A stretch of 64,000 bases of DNA from Micromonospora sp. DSM 45708 (GTDB lineage Bacteria; Actinomycetota; Actinomycetes; Mycobacteriales; Micromonosporaceae), in contig NZ_CP154796.1 in NCBI RefSeq assembly GCF_039566955.1, positions 124,001-188,000 of the forward strand, given 5' to 3'. The notes below the pieces were generated by a model. It was not told the DNA's origin. It made no database searches and was given only the letters and a program-made list of their open reading frames with translations. Positions 15,889-25,759 of this stretch are shown here, one piece after another; the stretch's first letter is position 1; every line of letters begins with the position of its first letter. Made by a program: the position numbers and the translations under genes.

Positions 15889-17525
15889 CGCGCCACCTCC
15901 GGCACGCCCGCGCGCACCGACATCCGGGCGGTGAACATCGCTCCCTCGTCGGTGTTGGTCACCGCGACCTCGCCCCCACGACGGTGGCAGACCAGCCGGG
16001 TGAGCGCCAGACCGATACCGCGCTCGCCGCCCTCGGCAGCCTTGGTGGTGAAACCGTGCGTGAACACCTCCTGGGCCAGTTCCGGCGCCACGCCGGGGCC
16101 GGAATCGCGGACCACGATCTCCACCGAGGCGGCGTCCTGGCGAAGCTCGGCCTCGACCCAGGCGGCCTGGTCGGAGGGGTCGCCGGCCACCGCCTCGACC
16201 GCGTTGTCCAGCAGGTTGCCGAGCACGGTGGCCACGTCGGCGGCGAGTTCCGGCGGCAGCCGGTCCAGCCCGGTCCGTTCGGAGATCCGCAGTTCCACCC
16301 GGCGCTCGGCGGCCACCGCCGACTTCGCCATGAGCAGCGCCGCCACCGCCGTGTCGTGGATCCGGCTGGTCACCGTCAGGTCGAGCGAGGCGCGGTGCCG
16401 GCTCAGCGTGTCGACGTACCGGACCACCTCGTCGTGCTCACCGATCTGGATCAGCCCGGAAATGGTGTGCAACTGGTTGGCGAACTCGTGGGTCTGCGCC
16501 CGGAGCAGCTCGGTGGTGCTGCGGAACGAGCCGATCTCCTGCTCCAGGCGGGCCAGCTCGGTGCGGTCCCGCAGTGTGGTGACGGAGCCGAGCCGCCGGC
16601 CGTCCTTGTGCACCGTCATCCGGTTCATCACCAGCACCCGGCCGCCCCGGACCACCACCTGGTCCCGGGCCTCCGTGCCGCTGCCCGCACCGGCCAGCAC
16701 GTCCCGCAGCCGGCCGGTGATCCGCAGCTCGGTGAGGCTCCGGCCGAGGCACTGCTCGGGGAGGTCGAGCAGCCGCCGTCCGACCGCGTTGACCAGGGTG
16801 ACCCGGTGCTGCGTGTCCAGTGCGATCACCCCCTCGGCGATGCCGTGCAGGAGCGCCTCCCGGTGCTCGGCCAGCCCGGCGATCTCGCGGGGTTCCAGGC
16901 CGAGCGTCTGCCGCTTGATCCGGCGGGCGAGCAGCCACGATCCGACCACGCCGAGGCCGCAGGCGATGCCCAGGTAGGTGAGCAGGTACGACGAGGCGCC
17001 GACCAGCCGTTGCGACCAGGTCGGTGACGCCTCGCCGACCACCACCACGCCGAGGTACCGGCCCAGGTTCTTCTCCGGGTCGTCGCCGAGCACCGGCACC
17101 TGGGCGGTCAGCTCCCGTGACCCGTCGGTCTCCAGCTCACCGAACCAGCTCCGGCCCTGCGCGACAACGGGGTCGCCGAGCACGACCGGGGTGCCGACCA
17201 GCGTCGGGTTCGTGGACGCGACCACCCGGCCCCGGGCGTTCGCCACGGTCACCGAGGTGACGCCGTACTGGGTGAGGGTGTTCTGCACCAGCGGGGCGAT
17301 CGCCTCGCCGGGCGAGGGCTGGTCGAGCTGGTCGCGGAGCAGCGGGCTGCCGCCGAGCCGTTCGCCGAGGGTGGCGACCCGGCGTCCCTCGACCCGGTTG
17401 AAGGTCGCCGCCGACTGCGCCAGCGAGACGGCGGCCACCGCCACCAGCACCACGACGATGATCGCGAGCTGGAGGATCAGCAGCTGCCCGGCGAGCGTAC
17501 GACGCCGGGACGTGACCGCGACCAC
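15885..17525 (-). CDS. CitA/DcuS-type sensor histidine kinase
   Basis: 546 aa. TM1 at about 14-36, an extracytoplasmic sCache/CitAP-like domain (about 37-175, TLTQYGVTSVTVANARGRVVASTNP, FGELETDGSRELTAQVPVLG), TM2 at about 178-200, a PAS domain (HGIAEGVIALDTQHRVTLVN), the SPOB_a-type dimerisation helix with phospho-His in RAQTHEFANQLHTISGL, and an ATPase domain (LGNLLDNAVEA, DSGPGV, GIGLALT). GTG 17525 is chosen; GAGG lies 5 nt upstream. It senses a carboxylate directly outside the membrane, by family analogy. Confidence 0.9.
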   Translation of the reverse strand: MVAVTSRRRTLAGQLLILQLAIIVVVLVAVAAVSLAQSAATFNRVEGRRVATLGERLGGSPLLRDQLDQPSPGEAIAPLVQNTLTQYGVTSVTVANARGRVVASTNPTLVGTPVVLGDPVVAQGRSWFGELETDGSRELTAQVPVLGDDPEKNLGRYLGVVVVGEASPTWSQRLVGASSYLLTYLGIACGLGVVGSWLLARRIKRQTLGLEPREIAGLAEHREALLHGIAEGVIALDTQHRVTLVNAVGRRLLDLPEQCLGRSLTELRITGRLRDVLAGAGSGTEARDQVVVRGGRVLVMNRMTVHKDGRRLGSVTTLRDRTELARLEQEIGSFRSTTELLRAQTHEFANQLHTISGLIQIGEHDEVVRYVDTLSRHRASLDLTVTSRIHDTAVAALLMAKSAVAAERRVELRISERTGLDRLPPELAADVATVLGNLLDNAVEAVAGDPSDQAAWVEAELRQDAASVEIVVRDSGPGVAPELAQEVFTHGFTTKAAEGGERGIGLALTRLVCHRRGGEVAVTNTDEGAMFTARMSVRAGVPEVAR

Positions 17526-17624
17526 AAAGACCTCAACTTCCGCTGGTGACAGAACGCAGACAAGGCGCCCACGTGGAGGCCACCATCTTGCCGCTGGACT
17601 CAGTCGAAACGGAAGAGAAACAAG

Positions 17625-18632
17625 ATGGCAACCAGAAGAAACGTGCTGGTCATGGGGGTCGCCGCCGCCACGGCGCTGGCCCTGGCTGCCTGCGGCGCCA
17701 CCGCCGACAAGAACGAGGGCGGCTCCGGCGACGACGGCAAACCGGTCAGCGGCCTCCGCATCATGGTGCCGAACACGCCCGGTGGCGGATACGACACCAC
17801 CGCCCGGACCGCCGCGAAGGTGATGGAGGACGCCAAGATCGCCACCGGCGTGCAGGTGTTCAACCTGCCCGGCGCGGGTGGCACGGTCGGCCTCCAGCGG
17901 ACCGTGAACGAGAAGGGCAACGGCAAGCTGGCCATGCAGATGGGCCTGGGCGTGGTCGGTGCCTCCTACACCTCCAAGTCCGCGGCGACGCTGACCCAGA
18001 CCACCCCGCTGGCCAAGATGATCGAGGAGGCCGGCGCCATCGTGGTGCCGAAGGACTCCCCGTACCAGACCATCAACGACCTGGTCGCGGCGTGGAAGGC
18101 CAATCCCAAGGGCATCGCGGTCGGCGGCGGCTCCTCGCCCGGCGGCCCGGACCACCTGCTGCCCATGCAGCTCGCCAAGACCGTCGGCATCGACCCGAAG
18201 CAGGTCAACTTCGTGTCGTACGACGGCGGCGGCGAACTGCTGCCGGCCGTGCTCGGCGGCAAGGTGGCCTTCGGCGCCAGCGGGTTCGGCGAGTTCCTCG
18301 ACCAGGTCGAGGCCGGCCAGATCCGGGTCCTCGCGGTGACCAGCGAGGCCCCGATCGAGGCGCTCAAGGACGTGCCGACCCTGAAGTCCGCCGGCATCGA
18401 CCTGGTCTTCACCAACTGGCGGGGCATCGTCGCGCCGCCCGGGATCAGCGACGCCGACCGGAAGGTCTGGATCGACGCGCTGACCAAGATGCACGACTCC
18501 GCGGAGTGGAAGGCCGAGCTGACGAAGCGTGGCTGGACCGACGCGTTCGTCACCGGTGACGAGTTCGGCACGTTCCTGACCGAGCAGGACAAGGCAGTCG
18601 CCGACGTGCTCAAGCAGCTCGGATTGGCATGA
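17625..18632 (+). CDS. tctC: Tripartite tricarboxylate transporter substrate-binding protein TctC
   Basis: 335 aa. Lipoprotein signal (RRNVLVMGVAAATALALAAC, Cys about residue 24), then the BugT/TctC fold: IMVPNTPGGGYDTTAR binds the carboxylate, then VGGGSSPGGPDHLLPM, SYDGGGELLPAVLGGKVAFG and WRGIVAPPGI, all diagnostic. It captures a di/tricarboxylate outside the membrane for TctAB. It starts 99 bp from the divergent sensor kinase. RBS GGAAGAGAAA precedes the ATG. Confidence 0.93.
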   Translation: MATRRNVLVMGVAAATALALAACGATADKNEGGSGDDGKPVSGLRIMVPNTPGGGYDTTARTAAKVMEDAKIATGVQVFNLPGAGGTVGLQRTVNEKGNGKLAMQMGLGVVGASYTSKSAATLTQTTPLAKMIEEAGAIVVPKDSPYQTINDLVAAWKANPKGIAVGGGSSPGGPDHLLPMQLAKTVGIDPKQVNFVSYDGGGELLPAVLGGKVAFGASGFGEFLDQVEAGQIRVLAVTSEAPIEALKDVPTLKSAGIDLVFTNWRGIVAPPGISDADRKVWIDALTKMHDSAEWKAELTKRGWTDAFVTGDEFGTFLTEQDKAVADVLKQLGLA

Positions 18633-19396
18633 GCGGCATGACGACGCGACCGGACCGGGGCGGCGACCCGCCGTCCCGGCCTCCGGGCGTACCGGTCGTC
18701 CCGGCACAGCCGGGCCCGGCGACCCCGCCGGCCGGCGCGGCCCCCACACCGGCTGCACCGGTCGATCCGGCCGCACCGGTCGATCCGGCACCGGCACCGC
18801 CCGTGACCGGGGCGGTCGGCGTCGAGCCGGCCGCGCCGGGCACGCCGCAGGAGCCGGCGGCGACGGCCGGGACGGACCCGGCGGCGGACGCCGTGGCGGA
18901 GCCGGCCCCGAAGCCGGACCGGGCGCAGTACGGCGTGTGTGCGTTCCTCGCCCTGGTCGGCGGGCTGGTCATCGTCGACGCCACGACCCGGATCGGAAGC
19001 GCGATCAACACGGCCGACCCGATCGGCCCGAAGCCGGTGCCGATCCTGCTCGGCGTGCTGCTGCTCGTCGTCGCGGTGATCTACGGCGTGGACGTGGCCC
19101 GCGGCGGCGCCGGCGAGCCGGAGGCCGGCGAGGACGTCGACCTGAGTCTTCCCGTCGACTGGCGCACGGTGCTGCTGCTGATCGGCGCGTTCGCGGTCAA
19201 CGCCGTGCTCATCGACCGGCTCGGCTGGGTGATCAGCGGAACGATCCTCTTCTGGGGGTCCGCGTACGCGTTGGGCAACCGGCACTACGTGCGCAACCTG
19301 CTGATCGCCGTCGCGATGTCCCTGATCACGTTCTACACCTTCGCCATCGGGCTCGGCGTCGACCTCCCCGCCGGCGTGCTGCAAGGGATTCTGTAG
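18629..19396 (+). CDS. tctB: Tripartite tricarboxylate transporter small membrane subunit TctB
   Basis: 255 aa. Residues 1 to about 95 are a Pro/Ala/Asp-rich, probably disordered cytoplasmic extension. From YGVCAFLALVGGLVIVDA onward there are four hydrophobic segments as in TctB (usual length about 150). The ATG overlaps the tctC stop (ATGA). The extension is not part of the canonical family and carries repeated AAPVDPAAPVDPAP sequence. The function of the extension is unknown. Confidence 0.88.
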   Translation: MSGMTTRPDRGGDPPSRPPGVPVVPAQPGPATPPAGAAPTPAAPVDPAAPVDPAPAPPVTGAVGVEPAAPGTPQEPAATAGTDPAADAVAEPAPKPDRAQYGVCAFLALVGGLVIVDATTRIGSAINTADPIGPKPVPILLGVLLLVVAVIYGVDVARGGAGEPEAGEDVDLSLPVDWRTVLLLIGAFAVNAVLIDRLGWVISGTILFWGSAYALGNRHYVRNLLIAVAMSLITFYTFAIGLGVDLPAGVLQGIL

Positions 19397-20899
19397 ATGG
19401 ACAACCTCGCCAACCTGCTCGACGGGTTCGCCAGTGTGCTGACCCCGATGAACCTGCTGTTCGCGCTGATCGGGGTGACCATCGGCACCGCCGTCGGCGT
19501 GCTGCCCGGCATCGGCCCGGCGATGACCGTGGCGCTGCTGCTGCCGGTCACCTACGGGATGGAGCCGGCCCAGGCGTTCATCATGTTCGCCGGCATCTTC
19601 TACGGCGGCATGTACGGCGGTTCCACCACCTCGATCCTGCTGAACACCCCCGGCGAGTCCTCGTCGGTGGTGACCGCGATCGAGGGCAACAAGATGGCGA
19701 AGGCGGGTCGGGCCGCCCAGGCGCTGGCCACCGCCGCGATCGGCTCGTTCGTCGCCGGCACCATCGCCACCGTGCTGCTGGTGGTGGTCACCCCGCCGGT
19801 GGTGCAGTTCGCGATCAGCCTCGGCGCACCCGACTACTTCGCGCTGATGCTGCTGGCGTTCGTGTCCGTGACCGCGGTGCTCGGCGCGTCCCGGGTACGC
19901 GGCTTCGCCTCGCTGCTGATCGGCCTGGTGATCGGCGTGATCGGCATCGACCAGTCCGGCCAGCAGCGGCTCACCTTCGGGCTGCCGCAGCTCGCCGACG
20001 GCATCGACGTGGTCGTGGTGGCGGTGGGCATCTTCGCCGTGGGCGAGGCGCTCTGGATCGCCGCGCACCTGCGCCGCAAGTCCGGCGAGGTGATCCCGGT
20101 GGGCCAGCCGTGGATGGGGAAGCAGGACTGGAAGCGGTCCTGGAAGCCGTGGCTGCGCGGCACGGCGTTCGGCTTCCCGTTCGGCGCGGTGCCGGCCGGC
20201 GGAGCGGAGATCCCCACGTTCCTGTCGTACGTCACCGAGAAGAAGCTGACGAAGCACCCGGAGGAGTTCGGCCGGGGCGCGATCGAGGGCGTCGCCGGGC
20301 CGGAGGCGGCGAACAACGCCTCGGCCGCCGGCACCCTGGTGCCGATGCTGGCGATCGGCCTGCCGACCAACGCCACCGCCGCGGTGATGCTGGCCGCCTT
20401 CGAGGGGTACGGCATCCAGCCCGGCCCGCTGCTCTTCACCCGGGAGTCCAGCCTGGTCTGGACGCTGATCGCCAGTCTCTTCATCGGCAACCTGCTGCTG
20501 CTCGTGTTGAACCTGCCGCTCGCCCCGGCCTGGGCGCGGCTGCTGCGGATCCCGCGCCCCTACCTCTACGCCGGGATCCTCTTCTTCGCCTCGATGGGCG
20601 CGTACGCGGTCAACGCGCAGCCGTTCGACCTGTACCTGCTGCTCGCCCTCGGTCTGCTCGGCTTCGGCATGCGCCGCTTCGGGCTGCCGATCCTGCCGCT
20701 GATCGTCGGCACGATTCTCGGACCGCGTGCCGAGTTGCAGGGTCGGCGCGCGTTGCAGCTCTCCGGCGGTGAGCTGCACGGGCTGATCGGCGGCTGGGTG
20801 TCCTGGCTGATCTACGCCACGATCGCCGTGGTGCTCCTCTGGCCGCTGATCGGCCGGTTCGTGGTCCGTCCGCTGCGCGAAAGGTGGGTGACGGCATGA
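19397..20899 (+). CDS. tctA: Tripartite tricarboxylate transporter large membrane subunit TctA
   Basis: 500 aa with about twelve TM segments. Signature blocks: [21 protein letters not shown] near residue 35, [36 protein letters not shown], and [21 protein letters not shown] in the second half. These glycine-rich loops form the transport site. It starts directly after the tctB stop. Together with TctC and TctB it forms a sodium- or proton-driven carboxylate importer. Confidence 0.95.
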   Translation: MDNLANLLDGFASVLTPMNLLFALIGVTIGTAVGVLPGIGPAMTVALLLPVTYGMEPAQAFIMFAGIFYGGMYGGSTTSILLNTPGESSSVVTAIEGNKMAKAGRAAQALATAAIGSFVAGTIATVLLVVVTPPVVQFAISLGAPDYFALMLLAFVSVTAVLGASRVRGFASLLIGLVIGVIGIDQSGQQRLTFGLPQLADGIDVVVVAVGIFAVGEALWIAAHLRRKSGEVIPVGQPWMGKQDWKRSWKPWLRGTAFGFPFGAVPAGGAEIPTFLSYVTEKKLTKHPEEFGRGAIEGVAGPEAANNASAAGTLVPMLAIGLPTNATAAVMLAAFEGYGIQPGPLLFTRESSLVWTLIASLFIGNLLLLVLNLPLAPAWARLLRIPRPYLYAGILFFASMGAYAVNAQPFDLYLLLALGLLGFGMRRFGLPILPLIVGTILGPRAELQGRRALQLSGGELHGLIGGWVSWLIYATIAVVLLWPLIGRFVVRPLRERWVTA

Positions 20900-21288
20900 C
20901 GGTGCTGGTGGGGTACGTCCCCTCGCCGCTGGGCGAGGCGGCGCTGCGCGCCGCGATCGAGCAGGCCCGGTTCCGGGGCGAGCCGGTGCTGGTGGTGAAC
21001 ACCTCACGGGGCGACGCGTACGCCGACCCGCGGCTCGCCCCGGAACCGGACCTGGAGCGGGTGGTCCGCGAGTTGGTCGCCGCCGGGGTGCCACACAATG
21101 TCCGGCAGCTCATGCGGGGCCGGGACGCGGCGGAGGAGATCGTCGAGATCGTCGAGCGGGAGGACGTGTCGCTGGTCGTGATCGGCATCCGGCACCGCAC
21201 GCCGGTCGGCAAGCTGATCATGGGCTCGACGGCGCAGGAGATCCTGCTCCGGGTGCCCTGTCCGGTGCTCGCCGTGAAGGCCGGCTGA
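20896..21288 (+). CDS. Universal stress protein (UspA family)
   Basis: 130 aa single Usp domain. The nucleotide-binding motif is intact: [34 protein letters not shown], matching G-x2-G-x9-G-S/T. Its ATG overlaps the tctA stop (ATGA), so it is the fourth gene of the transporter operon. Usp proteins often accompany TRAP/TTT carboxylate transporters and are thought to couple transport to cell energy state. RBS AAGGTGG is 8 nt upstream. Confidence 0.88.
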   Translation: MTVLVGYVPSPLGEAALRAAIEQARFRGEPVLVVNTSRGDAYADPRLAPEPDLERVVRELVAAGVPHNVRQLMRGRDAAEEIVEIVEREDVSLVVIGIRHRTPVGKLIMGSTAQEILLRVPCPVLAVKAG

Positions 21289-22482
21289 ATGGCGCCCGGG
21301 GACCCCGCGGTTCCCGGGCGCGCCCAGACCGGCCTGCTGCTCGCGCACACCGTGACCGTGCAGGCGGTCACCTTCATGCTCCGGCCGGCGTCCGCGTACC
21401 GGGCGCTGGAACTGGACGTGCCGGGGGCCTGGCTGGGTGTGCTCGGGGCCAGCTTCGCCGTCGTACCCCTGGTGCTGGCCGTGCCGTCCGGGCACGCCGT
21501 GGACCGGTTCGGCGAGCGCCGCGTCGCGCTCGCCGGGTCGGTCCTGCTGGTCGCCGCCGGCCTCGGCTTCGTGCTGCTCGCCGGCTCGGTGGTCGGACTG
21601 GTCCTGGCCAGCATGGCGCTCGGCACCGCGCACCTCTGCGCGGTGGTCGCCCAGCAGGCGCTGGTCGCCAACCGCACGCCGGCCGACCGGTACGACGCGG
21701 CGTTCGGCTACTACACCTTCGCCGCCTCACTGGGGCAGGCACTCGGCCCCGGCCTGATCGTGCTCTTCGGCGGGGACCGCACGATCCCCGACACCCGGGC
21801 CATCTTTTTCGGCGCCACGGTGGTGGCGCTGCCACTGCTGGTCGTCACGCTGTTCCTGCGCCCGTCCGGACACCACCGGCGGGCCGCCGACGGCCGCGAC
21901 GCCGGCGGGCTGCGCGACCTGCTCCGCCAGCCTGGCCTGGTCCGTGCCCTGACGGTGAGCTGTGTCGTCCTGGCGGCGGTCGACATCACCCTGGTCTACC
22001 TGCCCGCGCTCGGCGCGGAACGCGGCATCGCCGCCGGCTCGATCGGCATCCTGCTCGGGGTCCGGGCGGTCGCCTCGATGGCGTCCCGGCTGCTGCTCGG
22101 CCGGCTGGTGGCGGCCCTCGGCCGGCGGGTCGTGCTGGTCGGCACGGTGGCGCTCTCCGCCGTCGGCCTGGCCCTGCTGCTGCCGCCGCTGCCGTTCGCG
22201 GTCCTGCTGGTGGTGGTCGCGGTGGCCGGGCTCGGGCTGGGTGCCGGCCAGCCGCTGACCATGTCGTTCCTGGCCGAGGTGGCTCCACCCGGGCTGCGCG
22301 GCCGGGCCATGTCGCTGCGGCTCACCGGCAACCGGCTCGGTCAGGTGCTCATCCCCAGCGCGGCCGGCGCGCTCGCGGCCGGCACCGGCGCGGCCGGCGT
22401 GCTCGGCTGCACCGCGGCCGGCCTGGCCGGCGCGGCCGTCGCCGCCACCCGCCTGCACCGACCCGCGGACCCGCATCCCTGA
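21289..22482 (+). CDS. MFS transporter in the tct operon
   Basis: 397 aa with about twelve TM segments. Motif A reads [18 protein letters not shown] and the second half has [14 protein letters not shown]. It starts immediately after the UspA stop codon. It could export or import a related organic acid or a product of the RraA-family aldolase encoded next. No substrate can be assigned from sequence. Confidence 0.82.
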   Translation: MAPGDPAVPGRAQTGLLLAHTVTVQAVTFMLRPASAYRALELDVPGAWLGVLGASFAVVPLVLAVPSGHAVDRFGERRVALAGSVLLVAAGLGFVLLAGSVVGLVLASMALGTAHLCAVVAQQALVANRTPADRYDAAFGYYTFAASLGQALGPGLIVLFGGDRTIPDTRAIFFGATVVALPLLVVTLFLRPSGHHRRAADGRDAGGLRDLLRQPGLVRALTVSCVVLAAVDITLVYLPALGAERGIAAGSIGILLGVRAVASMASRLLLGRLVAALGRRVVLVGTVALSAVGLALLLPPLPFAVLLVVVAVAGLGLGAGQPLTMSFLAEVAPPGLRGRAMSLRLTGNRLGQVLIPSAAGALAAGTGAAGVLGCTAAGLAGAAVAATRLHRPADPHP

Positions 22483-22501
22483 GAAGAGAAAGAAGGACGC
22501 C

Positions 22502-22987
22502 ATGGAGACCCCGACGACCGCCGACCTCTACGACCGGCACGGCGACGCCCTCGGCTCGTGCGACACCCAGCTCCGCCAGTTCGGCGGCGTCCGGGTCTTC
22601 GCCGGCCGTGCCGTCACGGTGCGCTGTTTCCAGGACAACGCCCTGATCAAGTCGATCGTGGCCGAACGGGGCGAGGGGCGGGTGCTGGTGGTGGACGGCG
22701 GCGGCTCGCTGCACACCGCCCTCATGGGCGACCTGATCGCCGGCGCCGCCGCGGCGAACGGCTGGGCCGGCGTGGTGATCAACGGCGCGGTCCGCGACGC
22801 GGCGGCCCTCGGCGCCCTGCCGATCGGCATCAAGGCGCTCGGCACGAACCCGCGCAAGAGCGCCAAGACCGGTGCCGGCGAACGGGACGTGTCGGTGTCG
22901 TTCGGTGACTGCGTCTTCCCGCCGGGCGCCCTCGTGCACGCCGACGACGACGGCGTCGTCGTGCTGCCGGTCGCCGGGCGGGACTAG
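22502..22987 (+). CDS. rraA: RraA family protein (HMG/CHA-type aldolase or RraA regulator)
   Basis: 161 aa. The RraA/MenG-like fold is clear: [67 protein letters not shown], with the G-x20-R-D-like motif that in 4-hydroxy-4-methyl-2-oxoglutarate aldolases binds metal and pyruvate. It can be either an RNase E regulator or a class II pyruvate aldolase / oxaloacetate decarboxylase. Its place at the end of a carboxylate-uptake operon favours the enzyme. RBS AGAAAGAAGGA precedes the ATG. The stop overlaps the next, convergent gene by 4 bp. Confidence 0.85.
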   Translation: METPTTADLYDRHGDALGSCDTQLRQFGGVRVFAGRAVTVRCFQDNALIKSIVAERGEGRVLVVDGGGSLHTALMGDLIAGAAAANGWAGVVINGAVRDAAALGALPIGIKALGTNPRKSAKTGAGERDVSVSFGDCVFPPGALVHADDDGVVVLPVAGRD

Positions 22988-23793
22988 CCCTCGCTGGCCG
23001 GGTGGGGGGCGATCTGGCCCTGGCGCAGGCGGGCGGCGCACAGCTCGGCCAGCTTCGCGTACGCGGGCGCGCCGATCAACGCGGTCAGCTCCGGGCCGTA
23101 GGAGACGTACATCGGGTCGGCGCCGACGTGCGCGTCCGTGGAGGAGGTGCACCACCAGTCCAGGTCGTGCCCGCCCGCGCCCCAGCCGCGCCTGTCGAAC
23201 TCGGCCAGCGTGGAGATCAGCACCTTGGTGTTGTCCGGCCGTGTGTGCCACTCCTGGTCCCGGCGGACCGGCAGTTGCCAGCAGACGTCGGGTTTGTACT
23301 CCAGCGGGTGCACGCCGTCGCGCAGCGCCTGGGCGTGCAGGGCGCAGCCGCCTCCGGCCGGGAAGTCGGCGTCGTTGAGGAAGACGCAGGGGGCGTCCAC
23401 GTCCCGGGTGGCGGTCCGTCGGGCCGGCGTCTTGCCGTCGACCGTGTCGTTCTCGGTCCAGTTCTTGAAGCCGCGACGGAAGTGCTGCCAGGTCTCCGGC
23501 GTGAGCCGCTTGACCGCGGCCCGCACCCGCTTCTCGTCGTCGGCGTCGGTGAAGAACGCGCCGTGCGAGCAGCACCCGTCGGCGGCCCGCCCGGCGACGA
23601 TGCCGTGGCAGCCCTGACCGAAGATGCACGTCCAGCGGGAGAGCAGCCACGTCAGGTCGGCGCGGACGACGTGCTTCGGGTCGGCCGGGTCGACGAATTC
23701 GATCCACTCGCGGGGAAAGTCCAGCCCGACCTCGCGGCTGCGCGGGTCCGCCGGGTCGTCCACCAGCACGCGAAGCTCGATCTGCCCTGTCAC
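22984..23793 (-). CDS. Conserved Cys-rich protein, Rv0495c-like, function unknown
   Basis: 269 aa, conserved next to ppx in mycobacteria and other actinobacteria. Cys/His clusters ([12 protein letters not shown] near residue 55, [10 protein letters not shown] near 72, [10 protein letters not shown] and PDVCWQLP in the middle, WWCTSS near 215) suggest a bound metal or iron-sulfur cluster, in the style of YkgJ/DUF3109 proteins. It starts at a GTG with TACGCT exactly 7 nt upstream (leaderless type), divergent from ppx. No function is assigned. Confidence 0.75.
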   Translation of the reverse strand: MTGQIELRVLVDDPADPRSREVGLDFPREWIEFVDPADPKHVVRADLTWLLSRWTCIFGQGCHGIVAGRAADGCCSHGAFFTDADDEKRVRAAVKRLTPETWQHFRRGFKNWTENDTVDGKTPARRTATRDVDAPCVFLNDADFPAGGGCALHAQALRDGVHPLEYKPDVCWQLPVRRDQEWHTRPDNTKVLISTLAEFDRRGWGAGGHDLDWWCTSSTDAHVGADPMYVSYGPELTALIGAPAYAKLAELCAARLRQGQIAPHPASEG

Positions 23794-23867
23794 TCGGACC
23801 AGCGTACGCGCGCTTTCCCCGCCCGGCCGGCGAGCCGACGAAACGTGTTGCCCCTAGGGTCTTCCCC

Positions 23868-24812
23868 ATGCGACTGGGTGTCCTCGACGTCGGTTCCAAC
23901 ACGGTGCACCTGCTGGTGGTCGACGCCCATCACGGCGCGCACCCCTGGCCGGCGCACTCCGAGAAGGTGGTGCTGCGCCTGGCCGAGCAGATCGGCCCGG
24001 ACGGCGCGTTGACCGACGCCGGCGCGGACGGGCTGGTCAAGGCGGTCGGCATGGCGCGGGCGGCGGCCGACGGGCTGGGCGCCGAGGACCTGCTGGCGTT
24101 CGCCACCAGCGCGGTCCGCGACGCCACCAACGCGGGCGAGGTGCTGGCCCGGGTCCGCGACGAGACCGGCGTACGTCTGGAGGTGCTCTCCGGCGCGGAC
24201 GAGGCGCGGATGACGTTCCTCGCGGTGCGGCGGTGGTTCGGGTGGTCCGCCGGCCGGCTGTTGGCGATGGACATCGGCGGCGGCTCGCTGGAGCTGGCCG
24301 CCGGCATCGACGAGCACCCGGACGTCGCGGTCTCGCTGCCGCTCGGCGCGGGCCGGCTCAGCCGGGAGCGGCTGGCGGTCGATCCGGCCGGTCTGATGCC
24401 GCCGTCCGCGGAGGCCGTGGAGGGGCTGCGGGAGTACGTGGACGCGCAACTCGACCCGGTGGTGGAGCAGTTGACCGAGGTGGGCTGGGAGCGTCCGGTG
24501 GCAAGTTCGAAGACATTCCGCACGCTGGCCCGGCTGGCCGGCGCCGCGCCGTCCGGCGCCGGGCTCTGGGCCCGGCGCAGCCTGACCCGTACCGGGCTGC
24601 GGCAGGTGCTCGGCTTCGTCCGGCACATCCCACCGGCTCACCTGCCCGAGCTGGAGGGGGTCAGCGCGCAGCGGGCCCACCAGCTCCTCGCGGGCGCGGT
24701 GGTGGCCGAGGCGGTGATGAGCCGGCTCGACGTCGACAGTCTGGACATCTGCCCGTGGGCGTTGCGGGAGGGGGTCATCCTGCGCCGGCTGGATCAGCTC
24801 GCGCCGATGTGA
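23868..24812 (+). CDS. ppx: Exopolyphosphatase / guanosine pentaphosphatase family protein (Ppx/GppA)
   Basis: 314 aa. ASKHA-fold phosphatase: [15 protein letters not shown] (phosphate 1 motif), [13 protein letters not shown], the catalytic Glu in [24 protein letters not shown] (phosphate 2 motif) and [16 protein letters not shown] at the end. Removes terminal phosphate from polyphosphate or pppGpp. The length matches the short mycobacterial Ppx1 (Rv0496). ATG 23868 has TAGGGT 7 nt upstream. Confidence 0.92.
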   Translation: MRLGVLDVGSNTVHLLVVDAHHGAHPWPAHSEKVVLRLAEQIGPDGALTDAGADGLVKAVGMARAAADGLGAEDLLAFATSAVRDATNAGEVLARVRDETGVRLEVLSGADEARMTFLAVRRWFGWSAGRLLAMDIGGGSLELAAGIDEHPDVAVSLPLGAGRLSRERLAVDPAGLMPPSAEAVEGLREYVDAQLDPVVEQLTEVGWERPVASSKTFRTLARLAGAAPSGAGLWARRSLTRTGLRQVLGFVRHIPPAHLPELEGVSAQRAHQLLAGAVVAEAVMSRLDVDSLDICPWALREGVILRRLDQLAPM

Positions 24813-24888
24813 TCCGGGGCGCTCGCTTCGGGCGCTTTGCGGGTGCTCGTCCCGATGCCTCCTGGCGGGTGCGGCTACCCTGAGGGGC

Positions 24889-25695
24889 GTGACTTCCCGC
24901 GTCCCGGTGCTCCTGTCCACGTCCTCGGTCTTTCCCGAACGGACCGCGGCGGCGTTCCAGCTCGCCGCCGCGCTCGGGTACGACGGCGTCGAGGTGATGG
25001 TCTGGACCGACCCGGTGAGCCAGGACGCGGGCGCGCTGCGCGGCCTCTCCGAGCACTACGGCGTCCCGGTGCTCTCGGTGCACGCGCCGTGCCTGCTGGT
25101 CACCCAGCGGGTGTGGAGCGCCGACCCGTGGGAGCGGCTGCGCAGGGCCGCCGAGCTGGCCGAGACGCTCGAAGCGCCGACCGTGGTGGTGCACCCGCCG
25201 TTCACCTGGCAGCGTGACTACGCGCGCACGTTCGGCGACGGGCTCGACGCCATCGCCGGGCGGTTCGGCGGGCTCCGCTTCGCGGTGGAGAACATGTTCC
25301 CGGTGCGGATGGCCGGCCGGCAGTTCGTGCCGTACGTGCCGGGCTGGGACCCGACCGACACCGGCTACGCCTCCTACACGCTGGACCTGTCGCACTGCGC
25401 GGCCTCGCACACCGACGCGCTGGCCATGGCCGACCGGATGGGCGCCGGGCTGGCGCACGTGCACCTGGGCGACGGCACCGGCGAGGGGCGGGACGAGCAC
25501 CTGGTGCCCGGCCGGGGCGGTCAGCCCTGCGCGGAGCTGCTCCGTTCGCTGGCCGGGCGTGGCTTCACCGGCTCGGTCGCGGTGGAGGTGACCACCCGGG
25601 GCGCGAAGAGTCGCGCGGTCCGCGAGGCGGATCTGCGCGAGGCGCTGGAGTTCGCCCGCGCGAACCTGACCGCGCCCTCCCCGGTCGACGCCTGA
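24889..25695 (+). CDS. Sugar phosphate isomerase/epimerase-like TIM-barrel protein
   Basis: 268 aa AP-endonuclease-2/xylose-isomerase-like TIM barrel ([82 protein letters not shown]). The metal ligands His/Glu/Asp/His are placed as in the family. It follows ppx as Rv0498 does in M. tuberculosis. The substrate is unknown. GTG 24889 has TACCCT 7 nt upstream (24876-24881). Confidence 0.82.
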   Translation: MTSRVPVLLSTSSVFPERTAAAFQLAAALGYDGVEVMVWTDPVSQDAGALRGLSEHYGVPVLSVHAPCLLVTQRVWSADPWERLRRAAELAETLEAPTVVVHPPFTWQRDYARTFGDGLDAIAGRFGGLRFAVENMFPVRMAGRQFVPYVPGWDPTDTGYASYTLDLSHCAASHTDALAMADRMGAGLAHVHLGDGTGEGRDEHLVPGRGGQPCAELLRSLAGRGFTGSVAVEVTTRGAKSRAVREADLREALEFARANLTAPSPVDA

Positions 25696-25759
25696 CCGGC
25701 CGGGCCGGCGTCAGCGGCACCCGACGCGGCGGACCCGGAACCGGGCCGCCGCCCGGACG

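Noticed and set aside
17966..21094. 1042-codon minus-strand frame opposite tctC-tctA
   Set aside because: Composition is Arg/Gly/His/Asp-biased without any motif; it is the shadow of the tct genes.
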